From NCBI RefSeq assembly GCF_023653455.1, contig NZ_JAKEDR010000179.1, forward strand, positions 1 through 6,940: DNA of 6,940 nt. The letters run 5' to 3'. Of this stretch, positions 1 through 6,674 are shown in pieces; the first letter of the stretch is position 1; each line of letters opens with the position of its first letter. The stretch is from Paraclostridium ghonii. Its GTDB lineage: Bacteria > Bacillota > Clostridia > Peptostreptococcales > Peptostreptococcaceae. Below the pieces are notes generated by a model, which was given only the letters and a program-made list of their open reading frames with translations, was not told the DNA's origin and searched no databases. The translations under genes and the position numbers were made by a program.

Positions 1-348
<348 letters not shown>

Positions 349-415
349 AATTTAAAAAGTTGTCCATCGCTCAGTTAATCATTATCTGAATATCTGGCTT
401 GGTTGTTTGTTGTTT

Positions 416-433
416 AATTCTTTAAAAAGAATT
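416..433 (-). repeat. Short inverted repeat in the rRNA leader
   Basis: AATTCTTT is followed after 2 nt by its exact complement AAAGAATT, giving an 8-bp perfect hairpin of A/T-rich pairs. No T-run follows on the minus strand, so it is not a terminator. It may be a local element of the rRNA leader. A role in processing is only a guess, and a chance occurrence in AT-rich DNA is possible. Confidence 0.4.
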
Positions 434-450
434 TATATAATTAACCTACT

Positions 451-470
451 GTTTAATTTTCAAAGTTCAT
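451..470 (-). promoter_or_regulatory. boxA-like antitermination element in the rRNA leader
   Basis: On the minus strand the segment reads ATGAACTTTGAAAATTAAAC. It resembles the TGATCTTTGAAAACT-type boxA found before 16S genes in Firmicutes. In that family the RNA binds NusB/NusE and lets polymerase read through the long untranslated rRNA operon. It lies about 100 nt upstream of mature 16S and some 30 nt after the predicted transcription start, the usual placement. The match is by eye. Confidence 0.6.
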
Positions 471-504
471 TTTTTGTTTTGCCCTTTTCTTAAGGACAAG
501 TAAT

Positions 505-556
505 ACTATATCATCATATTTTTTTTGCGTCAATACTTTTTGTAATTTTTTTTAAA
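505..556 (-). promoter_or_regulatory. rRNA operon promoter with UP-like A-tracts
   Basis: A -35 box TTGACG (528-533) and a -10 box TATAGT (505-510) are separated by exactly 17 bp, close to the sigma-A consensus. Transcription should begin near 497-499. Directly upstream (534-556) the minus strand carries A-tracts (A8, then A5), as expected of an UP element that binds the alpha-subunit C-terminal domain. Only one promoter is visible, whereas many Firmicute rrn operons have two in tandem. The small gene at 557-760 ends right at the upstream edge of this element. Confidence 0.9.
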
Positions 557-760
557 TTATTTCGCAATTTTTTCTTGATAACATTCTCTGTTTCTTCTAA
601 CCCTAGTATTACCAATGCATTTATCTCTTCTATTAATATTACTTTTTTTAGCGTTTAATTTATTAAAATCTTTTATAATTTCTGAATTTATATGAACCAT
701 AACTTGTAAAACCAATCCCATCACAGATATAAGACACATCCAATTAATTAAATTTTTCAT
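557..760 (-). CDS. Small putative membrane protein, function unknown
   Basis: This is a 67-residue protein I do not recognise. The start is well supported: a perfect AGGAGG at 768-773 lies 7 nt before an ATG, and codon choice is AT-rich like the neighbours. Residues 4-23 are hydrophobic (LINWMCLISVMGLVLQVMV) and could form one transmembrane helix. The remaining 43 residues are polar and basic, with KK, RR and RVRRNR clusters and two cysteines (48 and 60). The basic tail favours a cytoplasmic C-terminus. The gene lies alone between the lysS terminator and the rRNA promoter, whose UP-like element begins at its stop codon, and it has no terminator of its own. A membrane-active small peptide or type I toxin is possible from the shape alone, but the tail is long for that class and no antisense RNA is evident. 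Confidence 0.6.
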   Translation of the reverse strand: MKNLINWMCLISVMGLVLQVMVHINSEIIKDFNKLNAKKSNINRRDKCIGNTRVRRNRECYQEKIAK

Positions 761-783
761 TTTTATTCCTCCTAATTTTTTAT

Positions 784-813
784 TTAATACATACTTCTAA
801 ATTTCCATTCCAA
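784..813 (-). promoter_or_regulatory. Candidate promoter of the 67-residue gene
   Basis: TTGGAA (808-813) and TATTAA (784-789) are 18 bp apart. They would place the transcript start near 777, only a few bases before the AGGAGG. The match is weak and the whole 774-937 stretch is AT-rich, so chance hits are likely. No open frame, tRNA or structured RNA was seen in that stretch. A TATAAT-like hexamer also occurs around 897-904 but lacks a convincing -35 box. Confidence 0.3.
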
Positions 814-941
814 ATTCCTTTATCTACATTTCATCATTACCTATCATTTTTTATTTTTATTTTTCAGTTTTTTTCAGCATTTAGTCTTTGTTCTCAAAAT
901 TATATATCACTATTAATTTTTTACTGTCTGAATTAAACATA

Positions 942-978
942 AAAAAACCTTTCTAAAATACTTTCAGAAAGGTTTTTT
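942..978 (-). terminator. Rho-independent terminator of greA-lysS, bidirectional
   Basis: Arms 942-954 and 966-978 pair perfectly over 13 bp around an 11-nt loop. The stem includes ACCTTTCT / AGAAAGGT flanked by an A/T run. On the minus strand the stem is followed by a run of seven T, ending the lysS transcript 6 bp past its stop codon (985-987). The plus strand also has T6, so the hairpin could work both ways. It isolates the small gene and rRNA operon downstream from lysS transcription. Confidence 0.92.
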
Positions 979-984
979 ATGTTT

Positions 985-2511
985 TTACTCTTCTATTTCA
1001 TCTGTAGAATTTTCTTTTATAGGTTTCATTGTAGGGAATAATATAACATCTCTTATAGATGGAGAATTTGTTAATAACATCATAACTCTATCTATACCTA
1101 TCCCTAGACCACCTGTTGGAGGTAACCCTACTTCTAGAGCATTTACAAAGTCCTCATCCATATCACAAGCTTCATCATCACCTAATTCTTTCTTTCTTAA
1201 TTGATCCATAAATCTTTCCTTCTGATCTATTGGGTCATTAAGTTCAGAGAATGCATTTGCTAATTCCCACTTATTAGCGAACGCTTCAAATCTATCAGTT
1301 CTTCTAGGATCTTCTACATTTCTCTTAGCTAATGGAGAAACTTCAACTGGGTGGTGAGTTATAAATGTAGGTTGAATTAGTTTATCTTCTCCAAACTCTT
1401 CGAATAAAGAATTTATAACTTCTCCTCTTCTCATACCAGGAATTATCTCTATACCTTTTTCTTTTGCTACTTTTAGTGCTTCTTCGTCAGTATCTATAGT
1501 AGAGAAATCTACTCCAGTATACTCTTTAACGCAATCTTCCATAGTCATTCTTTTCCATGGTGGCGTAAAGTCTATTTCTGTTCCTTGATAGTTTATTTTC
1601 ATACTTCCAGTAGCTGCTTTAGCCATATGAGATATTACATTTTCAGTTATTTCCATCATATCTGTGTAATCTGCATATGCTTGGTATAATTCTATAGCAG
1701 TATACTCTGGATTATGTTTTATTGACATTCCTTCATTTCTAAACATTCTTCCCATTTCATAAACTTTGTCAAATCCACCAACTATAAGCCTCTTTAAGTA
1801 TAACTCGTTAGCTATTCTTAAATACATCGGAATATCTAAAGTATTGTGATGAGTTACGAACGGTCTAGCATTAGCTCCACCAGCTATAGTATTTAATATA
1901 GGAGTCTCAACTTCTAAGAATCCTCTTTCATCTAAATAAGATCTTAAAGCCTTCATAGCTTTAGTTCTTGTAACGAAAGCTTCTTTAACTTCTGGGTTAA
2001 CTATTAAATCAACATATCTTTGTCTATATCTTAAATCTTGATCTTTTAATCCATGATATTTTTCTGGAAGAATTTGAAGAGATTTACTTAATAATTTTAC
2101 ATCATTAGCTTTTATAGATATCTCTTCTCTTTTAGTTTTAAATACTTCCCCTTCGATACCTATTATATCCCCTATATCATATGTAGAGAAAACAGCATAT
2201 TCTTCTTCACCTATTCTATCTAGTCTTACATAACACTGTATTCTACCTTCTTGATCTTGTATATCTATAAACCCAGCTTTACCTTGTATTCTTTTACTCA
2301 TTATACGTCCAGCCAATTTAACAATCTTACCTTCAAAAGCTTCAAAGTCGTTCTTTATATCTGTAGAGCAATTAGTTCTATCATATCTACTTATATGGAA
2401 TGGATCTCTTCCCATCTCTTGTAGCTTAGCTAATTTTTCTCTTCTTACTTTAAGAACTTCTGTAAGCTCTTCTTTAGTTTGATCATTAACATTTTGTTGA
2501 TCATTATTCAT
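985..2511 (-). CDS. lysS: Lysyl-tRNA synthetase, class II
   Basis: This enzyme charges tRNA-Lys with lysine using ATP in the cytoplasm. The 508 residues match the family's usual length of about 500. An N-terminal OB-fold anticodon-binding domain spans roughly residues 60-140. The class II catalytic core carries motif 1 near 183-206 (ending [10 protein letters not shown]), motif 2 near 257-271 ([15 protein letters not shown]) and motif 3 near 468-479 ([12 protein letters not shown]). The late segment with [14 protein letters not shown] is also typical of LysRS. The start follows GGAGG at 2519-2523 with 7 nt spacing. It lies 15 bp after greA and is probably co-transcribed with it from the promoter at 3087-3115. 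No T-box leader precedes it, so regulation appears to be that of greA. The gene looks intact, with a short acidic C-terminus. Confidence 0.98.
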   Translation of the reverse strand: MNNDQQNVNDQTKEELTEVLKVRREKLAKLQEMGRDPFHISRYDRTNCSTDIKNDFEAFEGKIVKLAGRIMSKRIQGKAGFIDIQDQEGRIQCYVRLDRIGEEEYAVFSTYDIGDIIGIEGEVFKTKREEISIKANDVKLLSKSLQILPEKYHGLKDQDLRYRQRYVDLIVNPEVKEAFVTRTKAMKALRSYLDERGFLEVETPILNTIAGGANARPFVTHHNTLDIPMYLRIANELYLKRLIVGGFDKVYEMGRMFRNEGMSIKHNPEYTAIELYQAYADYTDMMEITENVISHMAKAATGSMKINYQGTEIDFTPPWKRMTMEDCVKEYTGVDFSTIDTDEEALKVAKEKGIEIIPGMRRGEVINSLFEEFGEDKLIQPTFITHHPVEVSPLAKRNVEDPRRTDRFEAFANKWELANAFSELNDPIDQKERFMDQLRKKELGDDEACDMDEDFVNALEVGLPPTGGLGIGIDRVMMLLTNSPSIRDVILFPTMKPIKENSTDEIEE

Positions 2512-2526
2512 TTGTATACCTCCAGA

Positions 2527-3006
2527 TTATCTTCTTATTTCTAATATCTCAAATTTAGCAATACCATCAGGAACTTGAACATCTACTACTTCTCCTTTAG
2601 ATCTACCTAAAAGAGCTCTTCCTACAGGTGATTCATTAGATATCTTCCCTTCATATGGATCAGCTTCTGCAGAACCAACTATTGTGTATTCTACTTCCTC
2701 TTCAAATTCCATATCATTAACCTTTACTATAGATCCTATAGTAACCATATTTGAATCTATTTTTGATTCATCTATTATAACTGCTTTTCTAAGCATATTT
2801 TCAAGCTTTATTATTCTTTCTTCAACTTGAGCTTGTTCATTTTTTGCTTCATCATACTCAGCATTTTCTGATATATCTCCGAAAGATATAGCCACTTTTA
2901 TTCTCTCAGCAACTTCTCTTCTTCTTACTGATTTTAAGTGCTCAACCTCAGCTTCTAATTTTTGATGTCCTTCTTGAGTTAATAATATTTCTTTATTATC
3001 TTCCAT
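2527..3006 (-). CDS. greA: Transcription elongation factor GreA
   Basis: GreA binds the RNA polymerase secondary channel and stimulates cleavage of backtracked transcripts. The N-terminal coiled coil covers about residues 8-75. Its tip, [16 protein letters not shown], carries D44 and E47, which match the acidic residues that coordinate the catalytic magnesium. The C-terminal FKBP-like domain (about 83-158) contains [16 protein letters not shown]. From this ATG the protein has 159 residues, the family norm. The frame is open to an upstream ATG at 3043-3045, adding 13 residues, but that ATG has no ribosome binding site and the extra residues are not family-like. AAGGAG at 3018-3023 serves the start chosen here. 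It is the first gene of a greA-lysS unit, 15 bp before lysS. Confidence 0.95.
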   Translation of the reverse strand: MEDNKEILLTQEGHQKLEAEVEHLKSVRRREVAERIKVAISFGDISENAEYDEAKNEQAQVEERIIKLENMLRKAVIIDESKIDSNMVTIGSIVKVNDMEFEEEVEYTIVGSAEADPYEGKISNESPVGRALLGRSKGEVVDVQVPDGIAKFEILEIRR

Positions 3007-3017
3007 AACCCCTACAA

Positions 3018-3023
3018 CTCCTT
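3018..3023 (-). promoter_or_regulatory. Ribosome binding site that decides the greA start
   Basis: AAGGAG lies 11 nt before the ATG at 3004-3006, a slightly long but workable distance. A second purine stretch, AGGGG, is only 2 nt from that ATG and is too close to act alone. The in-frame ATG at 3043-3045 is preceded only by A/T-rich sequence, with no Shine-Dalgarno match. Confidence 0.65.
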
Positions 3024-3086
3024 CTTTTTGATTTTTATTTAACATTAAATAAAATTAATTTTATATCTTAATCATTTATGCGCTAT

Positions 3087-3115
3087 ATTATAAATTACTA
3101 TCACCCTTATGTCAA
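3087..3115 (-). promoter_or_regulatory. Consensus sigma-A promoter of greA-lysS
   Basis: TTGACA (3110-3115) and TATAAT (3087-3092) both match the sigma-A consensus fully and are 17 bp apart. The -35 box is made of the final Leu and Thr codons of dusB, so the promoter is partly inside the upstream gene. Transcription should start near 3079-3081, leaving a leader of about 75 nt before greA. That leader has only a short AAAATTAATTTT palindrome and no obvious riboswitch. Confidence 0.9.
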
Positions 3116-4075
3116 GGAGTGGTCTACGTAGTCACGTAGCTTGTTTACTACTTCTTCATAGCTTTCTATCTTGTTAATTTCATCTCTTAATCTAGCTGAT
3201 CCTCTAAGTCCTTTTAAGTACCAAGCAATGTGTTTTCTCATCTCTCTTACAGCTACATACTCTCCATGTTCATCTACCGCTAACTTAAGATGCTTAAGAG
3301 CTGTGTTTATTTTCTCTTCACCTGAAGGCTCTGGTAAAATTTCTCCTGTTTTCATGTAATGATTTATTCTTTTGAATATCCACGGGTTACCTTGAGCCCC
3401 TCTACCTATCATTATAGCATCACAATTAGTTTTATTTATCATATTTATAGCATCTTCAACTTCAAAAACATCTCCATTACCGATAACAGGTATATTTATG
3501 TTTTCTTTTATTTTAGCTATTATATCCCAATCTGCTTTTCCTGAATAATACTGTTCTCTAGTTCTTCCATGTATAGCTAACGCACTTATTCCACAAGCTT
3601 CTGCTATTTTAGCTATTTCTACCGCATTTATATTATTGTCATCCCAACCTTTTCTAATCTTTAAAGTGACTGGTTTCTTAGATTTTTTTACAACAGATTT
3701 TAAAACTTCTTCAGCTAACTTAGGATTTTTCATCAAAGCCGATCCATCTCCATTTTTCACAACTTTAGGTGCTGGACATCCCATGTTTATATCTAGTATT
3801 TCATTAGGGTATTCATTTAGTATTTCTGCTGCTTTACCCATAAAATTTGGATCAGAACCAAAAATTTGTACTGCTACAGGATGTTCTTCTTCTTCTATTT
3901 TTAACATTTTCTTAGTATTTTGATCATCATAGCAAAGAGCTTTAGCATTTATCATCTCTGTATATAACATTCCACAATCTTGTTCTTTACATATAAGTCT
4001 AAAAGGTAAGTCTGTTACTCCTGCCATAGGAGATAAAAATACTTTATTGTCTAGCGTAACATTTCCTATTTTCAT
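3107..4075 (-). CDS. dusB: tRNA-dihydrouridine synthase, DusB type
   Basis: This FMN-dependent enzyme uses NADPH to reduce uridine to dihydrouridine in the D-loop of tRNA. The 322 residues form a TIM barrel (about 1-240) and a helical tRNA-binding domain (about 245-320). Family signatures are SPMAGVTDLPFR at 15-26, DINMGCPAPKV at 95-105 with the catalytic C100, LKIRKGWD at 138-145, and HGRTREQYYSGKADWD from 169. The phosphate-binding GNGDV (199-203) and IGRGAQGNPW (223-232) also fit. The pattern follows DusB/Dus1 of Firmicutes, but exact target positions cannot be read from sequence. The start has AAGGAG at 4083-4088 with 7 nt spacing. A terminator separates it from coaX, while its own 3' end holds the greA promoter, so it may be a single-gene unit with some read-through on either side. 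Confidence 0.96.
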   Translation of the reverse strand: MKIGNVTLDNKVFLSPMAGVTDLPFRLICKEQDCGMLYTEMINAKALCYDDQNTKKMLKIEEEEHPVAVQIFGSDPNFMGKAAEILNEYPNEILDINMGCPAPKVVKNGDGSALMKNPKLAEEVLKSVVKKSKKPVTLKIRKGWDDNNINAVEIAKIAEACGISALAIHGRTREQYYSGKADWDIIAKIKENINIPVIGNGDVFEVEDAINMINKTNCDAIMIGRGAQGNPWIFKRINHYMKTGEILPEPSGEEKINTALKHLKLAVDEHGEYVAVREMRKHIAWYLKGLRGSARLRDEINKIESYEEVVNKLRDYVDHSLT

Positions 4076-4101
4076 ATACGGTCTCCTTTTTAATTTATTT
4101 T

Positions 4102-4107
4102 ATTATA
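4102..4107 (-). promoter_or_regulatory. Possible -10 box of a dusB promoter
   Basis: TATAAT lies 14 bp before the dusB ribosome binding site and just beyond the coaX terminator, where a new promoter would be expected. At 16-18 bp upstream only weak -35 matches (such as TAATTA) occur. dusB may therefore depend on this weak promoter, on an unrecognised one, or on read-through from coaX. Confidence 0.4.
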
Positions 4108-4139
4108 AATATACCCAATTTATTTAATTATCTTATGAT

Positions 4140-4175
4140 AAAAAAGGAACTGGATATAAAACCCAATTCCTTTTT
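4140..4175 (-). terminator. Rho-independent terminator after coaX
   Basis: AAAAAGGAA (4141-4149) pairs with TTCCTTTTT (4167-4175). After one C/A mismatch, three further pairs (TGG/CCA) extend the stem around an A/T-rich loop. On the minus strand the stem ends in T6. It begins 1 bp after the coaX stop codon and closes the pantothenate unit. The plus strand also shows T5, so it might act weakly in both directions. Confidence 0.85.
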
Positions 4176-4176
4176 G

Positions 4177-4947
4177 CTATTCTTTGTTTTTATCGTAAAT
4201 AATTTTTAACCCTTCTAACGTTAAAAACTTATCTACACAATCTATAGTATCAGTTTCAGATGCTATTAACGATGATAATCCACCTGTAGCTATTACTTTT
4301 ATATCTTTATCGCCTAGTTCTTTCTTCATCATTTCTACAATTTTATCTACCAATCCTACATATCCATATATTATACCAGATTGCATAGCTGAAACTGTAT
4401 TTTTACAAATTGTCATTCCAGGCTTTAAAAGTTCAACTCTTGGAAGTTTTGATGCTCTTTGGAATAAAGCTTCACTTGATATTTTTATACCCGGAGCTAT
4501 AGTCCCACCTAAATACTCTCCATTTTCTGAAATTGCACAAAACGTTGTAGCTGTCCCAAAATCTATTATTATCATAGGTGATTTGTACTTATCTATAGCA
4601 GCTACAGCATTTACTATTCTATCTGCTCCTACTTGTTTAGGGTTATCATATTTAATATTTAATCCTGTTTTTATACCAGGGCCAACTATTAAAGGTTGTT
4701 TATTAAAATATTTCACACAGAAATTTTCAAGTGAATGCATAACATTAGGTACAACTGATGATATTATCATATCTTTTATTGAATTCATATCTACATTATC
4801 ATATTGAAATAAATTATTTATTAGCATTCCATACTCATCAGATGTTTTTGCTTTATCCGTGCTAATTCTCCAATAATTTTTTAGTTCTTTTCCCTCATAT
4901 ATACCTAAGACCATGTTGGTATTTCCAACGTCAAATACTAAAAGCAT
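4177..4947 (-). CDS. coaX: Type III pantothenate kinase
   Basis: CoaX phosphorylates pantothenate with ATP, the first step of coenzyme A synthesis. The type III enzyme belongs to the ASKHA fold, and unlike type I it is not feedback-inhibited by CoA. At 256 residues it has normal length. Visible signatures are the phosphate loop DVGNTN at 6-11, GADR at 107-110 with the catalytic aspartate D109, DFGTATT at 129-135 and GGTIAPG at 147-153. A late glycine pair, ATGGLSS, near 220-226 also fits. The start has AAGG at 4957-4960, 9 nt upstream, a modest site. It lies 17 bp after the transporter gene, so the two are almost certainly one operon: vitamin B5 import followed by trapping as phosphopantothenate. 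Confidence 0.97.
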   Translation of the reverse strand: MLLVFDVGNTNMVLGIYEGKELKNYWRISTDKAKTSDEYGMLINNLFQYDNVDMNSIKDMIISSVVPNVMHSLENFCVKYFNKQPLIVGPGIKTGLNIKYDNPKQVGADRIVNAVAAIDKYKSPMIIIDFGTATTFCAISENGEYLGGTIAPGIKISSEALFQRASKLPRVELLKPGMTICKNTVSAMQSGIIYGYVGLVDKIVEMMKKELGDKDIKVIATGGLSSLIASETDTIDCVDKFLTLEGLKIIYDKNKE

Positions 4948-4964
4948 CTGCTCTAACCTTCTTT

Positions 4965-5561
4965 CTATTTTTTGCTTTTCTTTAGTATAACTACAACTCC
5001 AGATACCACTAAAGCTCCAATTATGGCTTCTGGTATCCCATTAGTGACAGCAATACCCAATATTACCGCTCCAGCCGTGGATGCATCTTTGCCTATAGCT
5101 TCTACATATTTTTGTGCATATAAAAAATATACCATTCCTAAAACACCAAATGTATTTATAAGAGATCCTATTAACCCTGAAAAAGCACCTGCAACAGATG
5201 TTTTTTTTACTATTTTAAATACTCCTTTATATACGTAAAATGATAAAATCCCCATTATAACTCTAGGTAGTATAGATATAAAAGGATTCATAAATACAAA
5301 CGAAGTTGGTTTTGGCATAGTTATAGCTCTTATAAAGCTTGTGAAGCCAAATATAAATCCTATTATTCCTCCTACCACAGGTCCTTCTATTATAGAACCT
5401 ATTATTACAGGTATATGCATTATAGTGGCATCAATAGGTCCAATTGGTATAAACCCTAACGGTGTCATTGATAGCATTATTGATATGGCAGACAACATAC
5501 CTATTACCGCCATTTGTCTAACATTTATTTTTTTCTTTGTCTCAACCTGTGTTTTCATCAT
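4965..5561 (-). CDS. panT: ECF transporter S component, probable pantothenate transporter PanT
   Basis: This is a 198-residue integral membrane protein with about six hydrophobic segments (near 14-32, 43-60, 62-80, 88-111, 122-148 and 163-193) and a basic C-terminal tail. The segment [20 protein letters not shown], followed by a glycine-rich stretch [14 protein letters not shown], is typical of the ECF S-component family that includes PanT and FolT. Such proteins bind one vitamin and dock on a shared EcfA/EcfA'/EcfT module. No ATPase or EcfT gene is in the window, which fits a group II system. Pantothenate as substrate is inferred from coaX directly downstream and from the leader, not from binding residues. 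GGAGG at 5571-5575 lies 9 nt before the first of two consecutive ATG codons. Either ATG could be used. Confidence 0.85.
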   Translation of the reverse strand: MMKTQVETKKKINVRQMAVIGMLSAISIMLSMTPLGFIPIGPIDATIMHIPVIIGSIIEGPVVGGIIGFIFGFTSFIRAITMPKPTSFVFMNPFISILPRVIMGILSFYVYKGVFKIVKKTSVAGAFSGLIGSLINTFGVLGMVYFLYAQKYVEAIGKDASTAGAVILGIAVTNGIPEAIIGALVVSGVVVILKKSKK

Positions 5562-5575
5562 AAAAATACACCTCC

Positions 5576-5669
5576 GTTCCAGCTCTGAAAGATGCCGGAC
5601 TTTTTGTTATTCAATTAATTATCTATACAATAAATCAGTCAAGCTCCTATTTTTTAAGGATGCCAGCTG
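5576..5669 (-). ncRNA. Tandem two-hairpin leader RNA, candidate pan motif
   Basis: Two hairpins share one plan. Hairpin 1 is 5636-5669 and hairpin 2 is 5576-5600, with a 35-nt AT-rich linker. Each contains GGCATC on the 5' arm and GAGCT on the 3' arm. Each has a bulged A on the 3' side (5639; 5578), then five stacked positions including one G-U pair, then a bulged A on the 5' side (5661; 5593), then a short inner stem (TCCT/AGGA; TCT/AGA). The outer stems differ in sequence but stay paired (CAG/CTG versus GT/AC), with one T-T mismatch in hairpin 1. Hairpin 2 ends one base before GGAGG of the transporter gene. From memory this fits the 'pan' RNA motif known upstream of pantothenate genes in Firmicutes. 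Its ligand and mechanism are not proven here. Confidence 0.65.
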
Positions 5670-5679
5670 CAACAAAACA

Positions 5680-5708
5680 ATTTTATCAATATGAAATAAT
5701 ATTGTCAA
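5680..5708 (-). promoter_or_regulatory. Extended -10 sigma-A promoter of the panT-coaX operon
   Basis: TTGACA (5703-5708) and TAAAAT (5680-5685) are 17 bp apart, and TGA directly before the -10 box gives the TGn extension. The transcript should start near 5673, only a few bases before hairpin 1, so nearly the whole untranslated leader is the two-hairpin element. The promoter begins 6 bp after the stop of the peptidase gene. No terminator separates it from that gene, so some read-through is possible. Confidence 0.88.
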
Positions 5709-5714
5709 TAATTC

Positions 5715-6674
5715 TTATTTTAAATTAATTTCATTATATGAAAGTATATTATTAATTTTTGTAGCACTTTTTATTGCATTTGTTATACTTTTTTCTACTA
5801 CTTCACTTGCAATAGAGCCTAATAGTGCCACATCAGCTTCCATTTCCCCTGTAGCCAACGTAAATATTGTATCTCCATCATGAGGTGTGTGTATAGGAAA
5901 TATAGCTTTTGCAAAACCATTATGTGCCATTTGGGATATTTTTTTACATTGAGCTTTACTTAATTTAGCATTGGTCGCAACAATTCCTATAGTAGTATTA
6001 TCTATATTAAATCCACCTTTATTTACACCTTGTTTCATCAACTCATATGTATTTAAAAATCCATTTTTTTCTTCATTTAAAACCCCCGCTATAACTTTCC
6101 CTTTTTCATAAACATCTCCAAATGCATTAACTGCAATAAGAGCTGATACAACAAGTCCATTATCAAGTTTAATAGAATAACTACCTATTCCCCCTTTTGT
6201 ACAAAACTCACTTCCTTTTATTTTACCAACTGTAGCTCCGCATCCAGCCCCATAATTACCTTGTTTAAGTTCATTATTGTTAGCTACTTCACAAGCTTTA
6301 TACCCCATTTCAATATTCGGTCTACATTTAGGATCGCCTACTCCTAAATCAAATAAAACAGCTCCAGTAACTATAGGAACCTTAGCAACTCCGACATCAA
6401 ACCCTATCCCTTTTTCTTCTAAGTACTTACTAACTCCACATGTAGATTCTAATCCAAAAGCCGATCCTCCAGATAGCACTATGGCATGGACTTTTTGTAC
6501 CATATTTATAGGATCTAACAAATCCGTTTCTCTTGTTCCTGGAGCTGAACCCCTAACATCTACTCCACAAACACCACCATTTTCACATATAACAACAGTA
6601 CATCCTGTTAACCCGTCTTCATCTTCTACTTGTCCTACCTTAATGCCTTCTACATCTAAAATATTTTTAAACAT
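5715..6674 (-). CDS. P1/S58 family peptidase (DmpA/aminopeptidase type), self-cleaving
   Basis: This 319-residue protein belongs to the P1 (DmpA, MEROPS S58) N-terminal-nucleophile hydrolases. These are made as one chain and cut themselves into alpha and beta subunits. Family blocks are the N-terminal VEGIKVGQ, VRGSAPGTRETDLL (40-53), LSGGSAFGLES (67-77), GAGCGATVGK (142-151) and NTTIGIVATNA (226-236). By analogy the chain should be cut before T227, making it the nucleophile. The late H264/HDGDT block also fits. Known members are aminopeptidases acting on D-, beta- or small L-amino acid peptides, and the substrate here cannot be told. No signal peptide is visible, so it is cytoplasmic. Its ATG overlaps the birA stop by 8 bp, with AGGGGAG at 6684-6690, which suggests translational coupling. 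It ends just before the panT promoter with no terminator. Length is slightly below DmpA, and all main blocks are present. Confidence 0.92.
   Translation of the reverse strand: MFKNILDVEGIKVGQVEDEDGLTGCTVVICENGGVCGVDVRGSAPGTRETDLLDPINMVQKVHAIVLSGGSAFGLESTCGVSKYLEEKGIGFDVGVAKVPIVTGAVLFDLGVGDPKCRPNIEMGYKACEVANNNELKQGNYGAGCGATVGKIKGSEFCTKGGIGSYSIKLDNGLVVSALIAVNAFGDVYEKGKVIAGVLNEEKNGFLNTYELMKQGVNKGGFNIDNTTIGIVATNAKLSKAQCKKISQMAHNGFAKAIFPIHTPHDGDTIFTLATGEMEADVALLGSIASEVVEKSITNAIKSATKINNILSYNEINLK

Larger units (their letters stand above)
349..498 (-). other. 16S rRNA precursor leader
   Basis: This is the transcribed spacer between the rRNA promoter and mature 16S, about 150 nt long. It is AT-rich and has no open frame. 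Visible elements are a boxA-like stretch at 451-470 and a small perfect hairpin at 416-433. The hexamer CAGATA occurs twice, 2 nt apart, near 384-398. The leader normally pairs with sequence 3' of 16S to form an RNase III processing stem, but that partner is outside the window. The 5' limit is an estimate from promoter spacing. Confidence 0.75.

Noticed and set aside
416..433. Terminator within the rRNA leader
   Set aside because: The 8-bp hairpin is A/T-rich with no T-run on the transcribed strand, and termination there would block rRNA synthesis.
557..760. Type I toxin-antitoxin toxin
   Set aside because: One hydrophobic helix with a basic tail suits the shape, but 67 residues is long for the class and I see no convincing antisense RNA promoter and terminator pair over the gene.
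3007..3086. Possible riboswitch or T-box in the greA-lysS leader
   Set aside because: The leader is about 75 nt, has only a weak AT palindrome, and lacks the T-box sequence and any terminator/antiterminator pair.
5341..5694. Plus-strand open frame crossing the start of panT and its leader
   Set aside because: It is antisense to a clear membrane-protein gene, rich in Ile/Pro/Thr from reversed codons, and has no family signature.
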